Counted from the stretch's first letter, positions 34,496-46,527 are shown. The stretch: DNA of 64,000 nt from Muricea muricata (GCA_963855995.1 OY979717.1:65729855-65793854); one strand, 5' to 3'. Numbers and translations are program-made. Notes: generated by a model from the sequence alone, not told the origin.

Positions 34496-35640
34496 GGCTT
34501 CCTCGGCTCCCCCTCCCCCCTGGCTACGTCCCTGAAACCGCCTGAGGTTCGATCAAATCAAAGCACGCTGAAAATCCTGCAAAACCTGTCCTAGAGAAAT
34601 ATGGCGTTGAATTTCCTACATCTTCCCTTCAACCGGAGCAGCTCATGTCATATGGTTTTATTACGACTTGCATTTGATTGTATTCTACTTGTTCTGTCAC
34701 ATGTGCGTCGTAAAATATAATAGTTAGCATGTCATGTAAGTTATCTTGAGAACGAAGCAAGCGTATTGTTAGTGTTATATGATTGTGACTATGTCCGTCG
34801 TAAAATATAAGAGTCAGCATGCCATTGGTTTTATTACGACTTGCATTTGATTGTATTCACCCTATTCTTTTCAAGTCCTAAGCCTTGTTCACATTTCTGA
34901 CTTCAGCAATTTTTAACGAACAAAGCGATATTTTTGTTCTGAGTAGATTAGAATATATTCCATCGGTAAAAATTGTCCGACCGTATGCAGCTTTGTCCGA
35001 TGGATCCGATCGATCGGACCATCTCACTGACCATGCACATGCACAGCAGGTTCGAGCTAGGGCGGAAACCAGCAAGACAGAAGCGCTAGTGCTGTATGAC
35101 GCACTTCCTGCATGTCACGACATTGTACCAACTGTAAAATATTGTCCAACCGTAAATAACAACTGTCCGACCGCAAGTAACAACTGACCGATGGATCGAA
35201 ACGTACCGACGGTAAAATTGATTTGTCGATCGGATACAGATTGTCAGTATTGGACATGTATGAACTCGTGCAGCAAATACCAGCGGCTGACGTGTCCAGT
35301 TTGTACTATCGATGTAAGGAGGAGGCACAGTTCCAAACAAATTGATCGAAAGCCGTGCTCTTTCAAGAAATGAGAACCAAACACACCAGCCTAGGTCTGA
35401 GACATTATCTTCATGTTCAGATGATCTCTCAAGAAATGCTGCTTGCAACTCACACAAGTCAGAAGAATCCAAACTCAGCCGAAATGCGAGTGTTAGTATG
35501 GCACTTCGAGAGATTTTGGCGTCTGATAACAGTCAACGTGACAGTACAACCGACGACGACACAACAGAGGCGGCAAGTATTCTCCTTTCTCTTCTACGGT
35601 AATAATACACACGGAAATTAAAGTATAAAAACTTATCCCA
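34496..35640. other. unassigned region with short direct repeats
   Basis: The block GGTTTTATTACGACTTGCAT occurs at about 34,653 and again at 34,827, and GTCGTAAAATATAA occurs twice between them. Around 34,975-35,220 variants of TGTCCGACCGTA and GACCGATGGATC recur. A Ser/Asp/Thr-rich open frame at 35,342-35,602 ends near a possible splice donor (CTACG|GTAATA), but I recognise no domain and do not call a gene. Confidence 0.4.
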
Positions 35641-35669
35641 AGTTTGAGATTCTAAAAATAACGTTGTAA

Positions 35670-36076
35670 ACAATACTACTTTCCTGACGGCATTCTTGTC
35701 TTAATCGCACGAGATATGGCGCTAATCGAAGCAGTATTCCCCATTTCAATCAAAACATCGCTAATTTCAGCGAACGAGATGGAAGGGCGTTCATTCTTTT
35801 AAACTTCGATCAATTCCAAATCGTCGTTGGTCAAACTGCTATTTTGCATGCCTCCTGACGAATATGGTTTCTCAGTAAAGCCATCGCAAAATCTCTCCCA
35901 AATTTTGTTCAGAGTGAAAACAGAAATACGTAGACTTTCAGATAAGTGATTTCTGCTTACCGGAATGTAACCAGTTAACCTCTTACCTCGAGAATTTTTT
36001 CTATTATTGTTCTTCTGAAGTCATCTGCTATAGGTTTTCCAGAAATGTATGAGCGGCCAAACTTGTTTACATTCAT
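35670..36076 (-). pseudogene. remnant of a transposase N-terminal paired-like DNA-binding domain
   Basis: Starting at ATG 36,076 the frame reads MNVNKFGRSYISGKPIADDF and RRTIIEKILEV. After a frame change it continues LTGYIPVSRNHLSESLRISV, LNKIWERFCDGFTEKP and a GG. This follows the paired-like helix-turn-helix layout (G-x-x-x-x-GKP-x-x-D-x-R-x-x-I ... VS-x-x-x-V-x-KI-x-x-R-F) used by Tc1/mariner-type transposases and Pax proteins. A second part (SFAEISDVLIEMGNTASISA) matches the second helix-turn-helix. A frameshift and a stop make it dead. No DDE catalytic domain follows. Confidence 0.55.
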
Positions 36077-36391
36077 GCTTACGGTATTTACGATGGCAAA
36101 GCCCAAAATGTAAGTATGACTAATTGCCAAAAAAGCTCGTGCTCTTCGCACACTAAACACATCACGCGGGCGGTTCGTGCACTTCCGTTTCCACGAGCAA
36201 GTGCACAGCTTTCAAACGACAAACAACACGAGAAAACGTTTGCGGTTTGTGCTTGATTGCAAATAGCTGTATATGTTGGTCGATGTAGACTCGTGTTCAC
36301 TTGCGTATGTCACAGGTGTCCATACGCTGTTCACTCGCGTTACTTAGATCATATCGTAATGAAGTGCATTTACTTTTTCACGTCACCATTA

Positions 36392-38327
36392 TGGGCGGCC
36401 GTTACCACCAAAAATACAACGCATGTAAAATGAATCGGCATAAAGTGAAATGACTCATAAAAATGACAATTGATTCGATATGTTTTGAAATGGCTTAACG
36501 TAAGTTGGTGACATGATTGGGCTAGATCAGAAATGACCTGTCTTTATGTGAAATCAATCATTAAATTGCGTAGTAAATCAATATGTGCCGAGCTAACTCG
36601 TGCAAACCAAGAAGATTGGTTTAACACGTTGTGCAATGACTAAATAAGTTATAGAGAAATGATTCGTTCAGATCTGAAACGAATTATTCCGTATTGAAAC
36701 CATTGAATGTGTTCCGCAACGGTGCAATATAATATGAAATGGCTTAACTAAACTTGATATCACTTGGCAAAACATGAAATCATTTAATCGAATTCGATAT
36801 GATTCAGCTAAACGTGAAATGATTCGACCACATTCAATGCGACGTAATCTGAAACGACAAGACGTGAAGTGAATCATCATGATGTGAAGTGAATCGATAA
36901 GATGTCTGCACTTCATGTTAGCAATTTCCTTTTAATAAACGTAAACAGAAAAAAACTTCAGCGGGAATAAATTTGCATATATTATCATATGTAAAGAAAG
37001 CGCGAGAAATGCAATACCTTCGCTGTCCTCGACTCGAGTCGTTCACACACAACACGCGCTTAACATTTTGTTCACAAAACTAAAGGTATGTATGTTTTAA
37101 CTGTTTATTCAGCGTTTAATCTATAAAATCCCAATTTAAGCGCACTCATTCAAGTTATTTATTCATGAAACAATATAAAATTCGAAGGAAAATATCAAAG
37201 CATGATGAACATTTGCAACAGTGCAGTCTAAAGTTCAAGTGAGCACATTCTATAGAAATTATAAAGCAAAGTGTTGCAAAGCATTTTTGATGGCTAAAAG
37301 TTGAGCCAGCACTGAGCTGGCTGAGTTGTACATACCTAGGGCCATTCTATTTACAGCCCACACCCCTCTGTAGACAAGTTTAGAGTAAATTTTAACCGTT
37401 AAAAAAAGATTAAAGTCAACTTTTAGCCATCAAAAATGCTTTACAACCCTTTGCTTTATAATTTCAATAGAATGTGCTCACTTGAACTTTGGACTGCACT
37501 GTTTCAAATGTTCATGCTTTGATATTTTCCTTCGAATTTTATATTATTTCATGAATAAATAACTTGAATGAGTGCACTTAAATTGGGATTTTATAGATTA
37601 AATGCTGAATAAACAGTTAAAACATACATACCTTTAGTTTTGTGAACAAAATGTTAAGCGCGTGTTGGGTGTGAACGACTCAAGTCGAGGACAGCGAAGG
37701 TATTGCACTTCTCGCGCTTTACTTTACATATGATAATATATGCAAATTTATTCCCGCTGAAGTTTTTTTTCTGTCTACGTTTATTAAAAGGAAATTGCTA
37801 ACATGAAGTGCAGACATCTTATCGATTCACTTCACATCATGATGATTCACTTCACGTCTTGTCGTTTCAGATTACGTCGCATTGAATGTGATCGAATCAT
37901 TTCACGTTTAGCTGAATCATATCGAATTCGATTAAATGATTTCATGTTTTGCCACGTGATATCAAGTTTAGTTAAGCCATTTCATATTATATTGCACCGT
38001 TGCGGAACACATTCAATGGTTTCAATACGGAATAATTCGTTTCAGATCTGAACGAATCATTTCTCTATAACTTATTTAGTCATTGCACAACGTGTTAAAC
38101 CAATCTTCTTGGTTTGCACGAATTAGCTCGGCACATATTGATTTACTACGCAATTTAATGATTCATTTCACATAAAGACAGGTCATTTCTGATCTAGTCC
38201 AATCATGTCACCAACTTACGTTAAGCCATTTCAAAGCATATCGAATCAATTGTCATTTTTATGAGTCATTTCACTTTATGACGATTCATTTTACATGCGT
38301 TGTATCTTTGGTGGTAACGGCCGCCCA
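36392..38327. repeat. 1.94-kb near-perfect palindrome (foldback element)
   Basis: Two arms of about 912 bp (36,392-37,304 and 37,416-38,327) are inverted copies at about 97% identity by eye, around a 111-bp loop. The outer ends are TGGGCGGCCGTTACCACC and its complement, each flanked by TA (36,390-36,391 and 38,328-38,329). Identical 82-codon open frames in opposite directions are a by-product of the symmetry. Each arm is full of variants of GAAATGATTCG. The TA duplication is compatible with a Tc1/mariner-like MITE but the long GC-rich start is unusual; the class is uncertain. Confidence 0.85.
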
Positions 38328-38329
38328 TA

Positions 38330-40640
38330 CACTATATGGACGTTTTCGCACCAACCACATTATTTCCCGACAGTCCGTGGGATACGCGGTCTTAATAAAG
38401 TAATACAATATAAAATTATATTCTGCACAATCTTTCAAATCAGTTAATAATTTAATGTATTAAATTTGATTTCCCTCCAGAAATGCCGATATACGGATCA
38501 GAAATCCTGCTTATCATGGGATTCTACCGCATCATCTCTCCGGATTTAGTAATTCCACGCGGGATTTTGAATTAAAATAGGCAAATTTTTGAACCAAATT
38601 TAGCGTGTATCAGTTCTAAAGGTTCAGCACCAAATTTTCGCCAAGAAAATGACCGGTGAATATCATACGATTTTCAGGATTCCTGAGCCATAAACGGCTA
38701 ACTTCGCTGATAATTCGTTACATTATTAAAGAATTACATTGAACTTACTCTACAAAATATATATAAAAACAATGAAGATTAATTAATAACCATGAAAACA
38801 CCAGGTGTACTTGGTACGCCTTTACATTTTGCATGGTTTACATTAAAGTTAGATTTAAAGTGAATTAAAGGGTCCTGAAGGGGTAAAATAGTAGCTGATA
38901 AGATCCAGCTGGAAGGCAACTGTTTTCTTTTCTCCAACAAAATGAAATTCGAATTCATCCAATAGGACTGGGATTCATTGGTCAAAAAGAATGGAAAATG
39001 GGATTGAGATATGAGCAAGAATGGACTATGGGATTTGTGCATTTGGACAATGAGATTTGGTGAAATTTTGTGCTGTGAAGCCGGAATAGGAACAGGACTG
39101 CCCGCCCCCTTCAGGACTCTGACAAGTAAAGATAAAACTATACTAACAATTAATAATTTTATAAAATACGTGATTCTATGTTTTATTAAGTAGGTACGAA
39201 TAACTACACAGCTTGCTATATAAGCAATAACTTGAGTACTTTCCAGCAAAGCAAACTTATGGTTTTAGCGTCGTCAGCTTCACAAAGGGCTGTAAGTCAA
39301 AAAAGAAGAAAAAGAAAATAGGTTATTAGTTTAACGAAACGATCGGCGTGCAACTGCATATTGAAGGCGAGGTAGCCGATAGATCTTGATTATTACGTGA
39401 AATTTACAAGTTAAGTGGCCCCGCAATAAGCAACTGAAATTTTTAACAACGCTTTTTGGTTTTCTTTGTACTTGCCCTTCTTTGTACAGCACTAATGACG
39501 ATTCGGCTTGCTTACTCAAGAATACTGGCAAGCCTGTATGAAATGTATGTATAATCGCAAGTAGCAAAAACGATTGTTATTCGGACTATTCAAGGAATGA
39601 GTCAAAATTGTTTCGATTTTCAAAACATTTACTATGCATGATAAAGTATTGAGAAACTTTTTGTTGTTGACTATATGCATGTTAAAAAATTTGCTTTGTG
39701 GAGATATTTCAGTAGAATATTATTTTTAAGTGATGTGTTGATCGACTTTTATTCATAAATATTTGAGTGGAAACACAACGAAAACAGTTGCGTGATTGCA
39801 AAACTTTATCGACGTGCCCGCGATCACTTCGCTCCTTGATTCCAAACGACTTGTTGGTCTGGATCACTGAACAAGATTAGGAAGCTTCTATTGGTTAAAA
39901 AGGGCAATTGACTGCAGGGCAATGGTCAGAATCCCATGCATGCATGTTTAGTTATGTTTGAGCCTTAACATTTCTTTTCATTTGTGATATGTTCCTTTTT
40001 CCGAGTTCGAAAAAATCTTCCTAGCTTCGCATTTCCACACGCGTTTTAGTAATATATTCCGCTTAATTAAGCCTGTCGAAGACTACAGTTAGCCGAAATA
40101 AGATATTTAGTCCGAGACGTCGAGTATTAATTGAGTGTCTAAAACTAGCTACGCTATCTCCATACTGCCTTAATATGCCCGCATGCAATATATCTTCTCC
40201 GGCCAATTTGCCCTAAAAAGGACTTGCGAAGGAGTTAAACCTCATATAACAAAAATCCATTGAATGGTTTGATCATAGGCCGCAGAAGTACTTGAAAAGT
40301 AGGGGGAGGGGCACTAAAAAAGGGCATGAACCTGCCACAACGGGTTGTATCTATGTTCTTTGCCCCCTCCCCCTTCATCGCAATGCATTAAAGCCTGTTC
40401 ATTATCAGCGAATCATGTATGAAAGAAATATTGGATGCAATGAACAGTGTAGTTTTCAATTATATTTTTGTTAGCACTTAACAGATGAATCAGGAACAGA
40501 TGTAAACTATTATCGTATGTATAATGTACATTTGTGTCATATTCTGACATGCATGTTAAAACTTTCCAAAAAACCTAATCCTACGTTCGTTTTTCTGAAT
40601 GAATTGTTTCGCAATAAGGTTTAGGTCTATTTGGTCAGTT
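38330..40640. other. unassigned region
   Basis: An inverted repeat GGTCCTGAAGGGG (about 38,870) / CCCCCTTCAGGAC (about 39,103) may bound a ~250-bp MITE. The 156-codon open frame overlapping it (39,249-38,779, minus) has no recognisable domain. I see nothing else that I can name. Confidence 0.35.
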
Positions 40641-40649
40641 TTGTACTTG

Positions 40650-42063
40650 TTGGCATGTAGAGCCATAAGGCTATTCTAACGTAGCAGTCATTGTGCTACG
40701 CAAATATGTCTTGACACGACTTTGACTTGAAAATGTTCGTTTTTCTATGTTTCCTTGGTCAAAATATAAGGCATTTGCAGCAGCAATCAGTACCGTCTCG
40801 ATTTTCGACAGCACTAAAAATGCTTCTTGATCAAACCGCTCATTTATGATACTAAACAAGAATCGATATCGTCAACGCACTGAACTCTCTGTGAGTCTTC
40901 TGCCGTTTGGAAGCGATGCTGTTCACCATTTCCATGTTGCAGTCGCCCTGGGACTGGTGTTTATCTCGGAAGTACAAAATCATGTATGATTCCAGAGAGT
41001 TTACTTGCAGCAGCGACTTGTTTGTAGAACTGACCGAAGCTAATTCGCTGGTCTTGTAAGTTGTCCTTTAAGGCGTTGATACACGTGATAGTTGTTTGCG
41101 CTGTCACTGCACGCTTTTGTAAGGTGATTGCACCTTGCTCGCATACACTAAAAATGTTGATTGCAAATTGTAACCATAAATACGTGCTAAGCTTCTCTAA
41201 CTTCGTAGCAAAACCTGCGGCGGTACTACGAAGAGACGTAACGGTTGCCTCTTTGGCGATGCTGAGAATCGTAGTTTATAGCACCTTGCAATTAATGATT
41301 ATAGCAAAAATGGCTTTAGTTCTTACTGTACATCGGGTGGGGCAGAGCAGATGGGGATTCTCGATATGTGTGCTGTTGTCCAACTTCTCGCCTAAATCTC
41401 AGGCGTTGTTTTGGTATTGCGCCATTCGCGTTGGCGAAGAACGGATAAAAACTGCTAAATCTTGTACCAAATCCCATCTACCACGAATCATTTTACTTGC
41501 TTTCACACAGTCCTTTAAAGCCAAATCGAGACTATGTTAGCACAGTGAACGTAAAGTGCTGGAGAGTTCTGACAATATGTGCAACTCTGTTTAAGCACTC
41601 AGCCATATTTGCAGCACCGTCATATGCCTGCCATCTAAGATTGTCCATCTTCAAGCTGCATCGCATCAAAATATCTTCCAGAGAAGATTGTACTGTTTCA
41701 ACGTCAGTTTTTCCAACTGGTGCATGCCAAGAAAATCTTCATGAATTGAAAAATCTGTTGTGGATACCCAACGCAAAACGCGTGTCAACTCGTCTTTGTT
41801 GATTATCTCTCTTGATTCATCTGAAATTATGCTGAACAGTTTTTAGACTGCTGATTTATGTCTGCAACAATAGATCTCAACACTTCATTTCCAATCATAT
41901 TGATCAATTCATTTGATAATATCATGCGATTGTACCGTTCGTCATGCAGTATGTTGCCCACGGATATTTTGCGAAAGTCGATGGCGAACAAGTATGTTCT
42001 CTTAATCACTTTGCGTCTCCAGTATGTTACTGATGTGCGTCTAATTTTGAATGTTGGATGAAG
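40650..42063 (-). pseudogene. hAT/DUF4371-type transposase, decayed C-terminal part
   Basis: Minus-strand frames, with several shifts and stops, give YNRMILSNELINMIGNEVLR, FSIISDESREIINKDELT (DUF4371/hAT pattern FSII-x-DE-x-x-D-x-x-x-x-E), VLRWVSTTDFSIHEDFLGMH, AYDGAANMA and SSPTRMAQY, then FDQEAFLVLSKIETVLIAAANA. Order and spacing match hAT-related transposases of the ZMYM/52-kDa-repressor group. The sequence stops at 42,063, exactly at the LTR of the BEL element; the N-terminal side probably lies at 47,884-48,125. Confidence 0.75.
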
Positions 42064-42227
42064 TGTCGAAAACGCTGGGACTGATTTCCGCTACGTTTCC
42101 TAGTAAATATAACTCACATTCTCCGTATATTTTAACTATTTTATTGCTTGCCGTTCAATCACTACAACACCTTTTCGAACATGTGTTCTAAGGACCCTTT
42201 GTGTCTTATAACATGAAGTTTTCCACA
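42064..42227 (-). repeat. 3' LTR of the BEL/Pao element
   Basis: It begins TGTCGAAAACGC and ends TTTTCCACA on the plus strand, thus TGTGG...CGACA in element sense. It differs from the other LTR by one transition near 42,119, one single-base indel near 42,196 and one transition at the end. The polypurine tract lies immediately inside, at 42,230-42,236. Confidence 0.9.
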
Positions 42228-42294
42228 CACTCCCCCATATGAATTGATAACGATTCATATGTCTTATAACTAAAACTGAATGTTAATAAAGTGT

Positions 42295-45200
42295 TTATGT
42301 CTCCGTAAAGTCATTTTCCTCTTCTTGATCAGCTAAAGCTAGTCGAATCCGCTCTGTCGCATCGATTCCTGCCTTTCGCTTCGGAACAAACGCTCTTGCT
42401 TTCGGGTCTAGATGGGTTGGGTTCACCTGCTCAGCTTCCTCGTCTCTGGTAATATCGCAACTAAGTTCAAGCGGATACAAATGTTGTATCGCTCGTTCCA
42501 ATCGATTCCGTCCGCTCCTGAGTCGTACAGCACGAACCACTCCATCCTTGCCTTCAATCAATCTTTCCACGATCCCCAATGGCCAGTGGTTTCTGTTTCT
42601 ATCGTCCGACTTGATTATCACTACATCACCCACCGTAATGTTGTTATCCTTCGCCTGATGCTTTAGCCTGTGGCGTTCTTGTAGAGCTCGCATGTAATCG
42701 TTGGTCCATCTCCGCCACATCTGGTCTTTCGTACGCTTCAGGAACTTCGTGCGCTTTCGCAAGTCGAGATCTTCTTCATAATGAGCCTTTAATTCCGGTA
42801 AATAGGTTGGAGGGGTGAACAACATCGAATTTGGGGTAAGAGTAGGCAGTTCCACATCTTCCTCCATGTAATTCAAAGGGCGGTTATTCATCGCAATTTC
42901 AATGTCAAGCAAGATTTCCGATAGTTCCTCCCAAGTTATTAATCCACTTCCGACAGTTTTGTAGAAAACTCCCTTCATCACACCAATTAAGCGTTCGAAT
43001 TGACCGCCCCACCACGGTGCTCTGCTTAAATTAAACCTCCAGGATATTGTAAGACCGCGAAGAAGATTGTTGAGCTCTTCGTCTTTTCGGACGTATCTTA
43101 ACCATTTCGAAGCTGCCACAAACGTCGAAGCGTTGTCGGAATAAATGATGGAAGGTCTTCCTCGGCGGGCGATCAGGCGTTTTAAACTCTTGATGAATTC
43201 CTTGGTCTCGAGACTCGGCAGTAAGTCAAGGAATACAGCACGTGTTAAACTACAGGAGAAAAGAACTATGTACGACTTGGCTTCTGTTCTCTTGTTACGA
43301 TATTTCACGGGCCCTGCGAAATCGACCCCGATCACTTGAAATGGGGCTGACTGCTCGGTCCGACACTTTGGTACTAAACCAGGTGGTGGGGGATTAGCAG
43401 GTCGAGCTCGAAATTTCTTGCAACCATAGCAACCCGAAATCACTTTCTTCGCCAGTTTACGCAACCTGGGAATCCAGTATTTCTCCCTCACCTTAGCCAT
43501 CACCATAGCAACCCCACCGGGCAGCGTAGACAAGTGCGCTCTTTGCACGATCTTCGTTGTAAATAGTGCGGTGTCCGGCAAATATATAGGACATTCACCC
43601 TGGATACGCCCGTGACACTCCCAAATGCCATCTTCGTTCAATGCTAATCCTAATTGTTCCTTGTCTTCTAAGAACTTCACGTCACTCACCGCTCGTTCTT
43701 GCGTTTGCTTCACCAGAACCATTTCTTGTTTCATGATTTCATCTGTCGTGATCGTTCCAGAGGCGTTCGTTGATACCTTTCGACAATTGTTGATAAAACG
43801 TGTTACCCACCCGAGAATTCTTAAGGCTTTGCACAGTTCGAATTTTTCAATAATGTTGTCTGAGGTGGAGGCTTCGACAGCTACCGCAGCCATTTCCCGT
43901 AGAACTCTTTTCTCTGCATCACTTACATCACTGGCTTTCGTTACGAGCTTAGGAGGCCACCTGCTTTCATCTGATAACCAATCTGGACCCTGGCACCACA
44001 ATCTGGCTCCGTCTACACTACCTCCTCTACTCCCCAAATCAGCTGGATTTTCGGCAGTAGGCACGTGACGCCACAACACGTTTGGATGGCTTCGAATCTT
44101 ATTGACTCTATTTGCAACGAACTGACGATACTGTCCGTCATCATTTAACCAATGTAAGGCCACGCTACTATCTAACAAGCAATGAATATTTTCTGCCATC
44201 TTGAATCCCTCCAAAGCATTTCTTACGTTAACGGCTAAATTCACCGCCATGTGCCCAGCAACGAGTTCGAGTCTAGGGATAGTCAAGTTAGTCTTCGCAA
44301 GTCGTGATTTTGCGGTCACCAGACGTTTCACTTTACCAGATTCTTGTTGGACAACAGCGTATACCACTGCGCATAGACCCTTCTTGCTGGCATCGCCGAA
44401 GGAATGCAGTTGCACTTCTTCGATCGGCTCTCGATAGGTTGGGATGCTACGTGGAAACGATAAATATCTCGGTAGTGCACTTTCCCATTTCCGCCAGCGT
44501 TTGCTAAGATCGTCTGGAATAATTCCGTCCCATCGAACTTTGGCTTCACAGACTTCTCGATATAGAATCTTCTCCTCTAGTAACATAGGTGATAGTAGAC
44601 CTAGAGGGTCGTAGACTTTGGCCAAGTACGCCAGGATACCACGCTTCGTTAACACTGCCGGCGTACTAGGGAAATAGACTTGTAGGGAATTCTCGACTTT
44701 ATTCCACTTCAAACCCAAAAGCTTGCTACCGTTCTCCTTAGGACTGACACGAAGTTGTTGCTTAGCAAAAGTTAGTGCACCGTCATTCATGTTCGATTCA
44801 AGTTCCGGGGCATTTGAATGCCACTTGTGCAAACGGAATTTGGCGTCGTCGAAAATCTCAATCGCGTCTTGTTTCAGCTCGGCTGCTTCGTTCGTAGTAG
44901 GTGCTCCCGATATCAAGTCGTCTACGTATAAGCTCTTGCGTATTTCCGCCACTGTTTCGGGGTGACGAGGTTCAATCAATTCTAAATGTCTCGCGATAAC
45001 GCCGTTTAACAGAAAAGGCGACGATGTTAGGCCAAAGACGACTCGAGTAAAGCGTAGTATTTCTACTTCGGTCGAATGAACGTCCTTGATCCAGTGAAAC
45101 CTTAAGACATCAGGCTCTCGGACTCGAACTTGTAGAAAGGCCTTTTCGATGTCGCCAGCTACAGCTATGGGGTGGAATCGGTTTCTCACTAACACGGACC

Positions 45201-46527
45201 ACAGTTGGTTGTGTAATGGTGGACCGGTAAGAAGGCAATCGTTTAGCAATGAGGTGTCCTCAAGCTCACGTGCGGAGGCGTCATAAACAATTCGGGTTTT
45301 CGTCGTTTCTGCATCTTCTCTAACGACGGCGCGGTGTGGTAGGTAGAATTCTTTACCAGTGACTACGTTGGGGGCTCTCTCCACGATTCCCTTGTCGATT
45401 TGCTCTCTGATCACGGCGTCGTACTCTAGAAGCATGTCCGTTCGCTTCAATTTCCGCAGAGGTGCGTTGAGGCGACGTAAACTACCGTCCATATTGGATA
45501 ACAGGGGTTTATTGGTCGGTCTCCAAGGTAACGCTGTCTCGTACCAGCCTTCTTTCGATCTTGTCAGCTGTTCTTTAAATTCGTTGAAAACATCAGCGTC
45601 GGCTCCGACATTATCGGCTAAACCCAGCACGTCGAGCGCAAACAAATTGTCGTAATCTGAGGTTGAATTCACTGCAAGACAACCAAGTGTTACGTCTTGT
45701 TCTGCTCCTGGTGACATAATCGACCAACCAAATTTAGTGTGCTCAGCAACCGGATCTCCACTGCGACCAACACGTAAGCTCTCTCGTGTACGTATCTTAG
45801 CAAAGTCATTTGCTCCGAGAATAAGGTGAATGGGTAGGTGGTCTTTCTGGTCATCATCATCATCCATTTCAACTCCTCGTAAGTGCGAGTATCTTGACAG
45901 AACTTCTTTATATTTGGGATTATCTAAGGATAGCAGCTCCTTCTTCTCGATTTTTGTAATGTTCACATCCAGGTCAAAATCTCCAGGTAACGACTGTATT
46001 TTCACTTCATACACTTGCATGGTTCTTGTAGTAACTCCGGTTAACATCGCGATCTGTCGAAGGCTCGTAGACTTCAACTTGGCATGGGTTAAGTTGATGG
46101 CTGTAGAAGAGGCATATGAGTGACTTGCTCCGCTGTCAAGTAAGGCACGGAATTTATAACCGTTAATTCGAACAACAACTACCGGATGTATGACTGCGCT
46201 TAGACCGATATGATTTGACGTCATTCCAGGTTCACCAGGTCTTGGACTCTTGTCGCATATTGAAGTGTGGTGTCTTGCTTGACAGATTTGACACTTGCCC
46301 TTGCTCTTACACTCTGCCGCTCTGTGTTTTGCTCCTGCGCAGTTGAAACATAAATGCTTCTCAGCTAAGATTTTCTTCCTGTCCTCAGGTTTAATGATCT
46401 TGTCACAGTTTATCGTCCTGTGTGCATCACTAGAACAGTACAAACAGCCCTTGAATCCAACACTTGGAGAGTCGTTTCGATTAGCTAAGAATGATCGTCC
46501 TTTACGGTATTTCTCCGAGTTCTCCAA
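42295..46527 (-). CDS. pol: BEL/Pao gag C-terminus and pol polyprotein, 1410-codon open frame
   Basis: Domains in order: three Cys/His zinc knuckles (about residues 28-91; CLYCSSDAHRTINC, CFNCAGAKHRAAEC, CQICQARHHTSIC); an aspartic protease with DSG at about 131; the reverse transcriptase with the catalytic strand LYVDDLISG near 540; the BEL/Pao-typical ILAYLAKVYDPLGLLSP block; RNase H (FGDASKKGLC, LLDSSVALHWL, NPADLGSRG); an H2C2 integrase zinc-binding domain (CYGCKKFRA); the integrase core with D in GVDFAGPV, D in YSDNAST and E in GGQFERLIGVMK; and a C-terminal DUF5641-like domain. All catalytic residues that I can check are present. The frame has no natural ATG near its start because it continues gag through a frameshift near 46,515. 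Confidence 0.9.
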   Translation of the reverse strand: MENSEKYRKGRSFLANRNDSPSVGFKGCLYCSSDAHRTINCDKIIKPEDRKKILAEKHLCFNCAGAKHRAAECKSKGKCQICQARHHTSICDKSPRPGEPGMTSNHIGLSAVIHPVVVVRINGYKFRALLDSGASHSYASSTAINLTHAKLKSTSLRQIAMLTGVTTRTMQVYEVKIQSLPGDFDLDVNITKIEKKELLSLDNPKYKEVLSRYSHLRGVEMDDDDDQKDHLPIHLILGANDFAKIRTRESLRVGRSGDPVAEHTKFGWSIMSPGAEQDVTLGCLAVNSTSDYDNLFALDVLGLADNVGADADVFNEFKEQLTRSKEGWYETALPWRPTNKPLLSNMDGSLRRLNAPLRKLKRTDMLLEYDAVIREQIDKGIVERAPNVVTGKEFYLPHRAVVREDAETTKTRIVYDASARELEDTSLLNDCLLTGPPLHNQLWSVLVRNRFHPIAVAGDIEKAFLQVRVREPDVLRFHWIKDVHSTEVEILRFTRVVFGLTSSPFLLNGVIARHLELIEPRHPETVAEIRKSLYVDDLISGAPTTNEAAELKQDAIEIFDDAKFRLHKWHSNAPELESNMNDGALTFAKQQLRVSPKENGSKLLGLKWNKVENSLQVYFPSTPAVLTKRGILAYLAKVYDPLGLLSPMLLEEKILYREVCEAKVRWDGIIPDDLSKRWRKWESALPRYLSFPRSIPTYREPIEEVQLHSFGDASKKGLCAVVYAVVQQESGKVKRLVTAKSRLAKTNLTIPRLELVAGHMAVNLAVNVRNALEGFKMAENIHCLLDSSVALHWLNDDGQYRQFVANRVNKIRSHPNVLWRHVPTAENPADLGSRGGSVDGARLWCQGPDWLSDESRWPPKLVTKASDVSDAEKRVLREMAAVAVEASTSDNIIEKFELCKALRILGWVTRFINNCRKVSTNASGTITTDEIMKQEMVLVKQTQERAVSDVKFLEDKEQLGLALNEDGIWECHGRIQGECPIYLPDTALFTTKIVQRAHLSTLPGGVAMVMAKVREKYWIPRLRKLAKKVISGCYGCKKFRARPANPPPPGLVPKCRTEQSAPFQVIGVDFAGPVKYRNKRTEAKSYIVLFSCSLTRAVFLDLLPSLETKEFIKSLKRLIARRGRPSIIYSDNASTFVAASKWLRYVRKDEELNNLLRGLTISWRFNLSRAPWWGGQFERLIGVMKGVFYKTVGSGLITWEELSEILLDIEIAMNNRPLNYMEEDVELPTLTPNSMLFTPPTYLPELKAHYEEDLDLRKRTKFLKRTKDQMWRRWTNDYMRALQERHRLKHQAKDNNITVGDVVIIKSDDRNRNHWPLGIVERLIEGKDGVVRAVRLRSGRNRLERAIQHLYPLELSCDITRDEEAEQVNPTHLDPKARAFVPKRKAGIDATERIRLALADQEEENDFTET

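Noticed and set aside
36668-36916. Two 82-codon open frames, at 36,668-36,916 (minus) and 37,803-38,051 (plus), almost identical
   Set aside because: They are the mirrored arms of the 1.94-kb palindrome, with no recognisable domain; the identity comes from the symmetry, not from two genes.
38779-39249. 156-codon open frame on the minus strand
   Set aside because: No domain was recognised, it contains imperfect internal repeats (AATCCCAT-type) and an inverted repeat pair, and its composition looks noncoding.
40292-41802. Plus-strand open frames at 40.3-41.8 kb
   Set aside because: The minus strand over most of this interval carries recognisable hAT/DUF4371 motifs; the plus frames show no domain.
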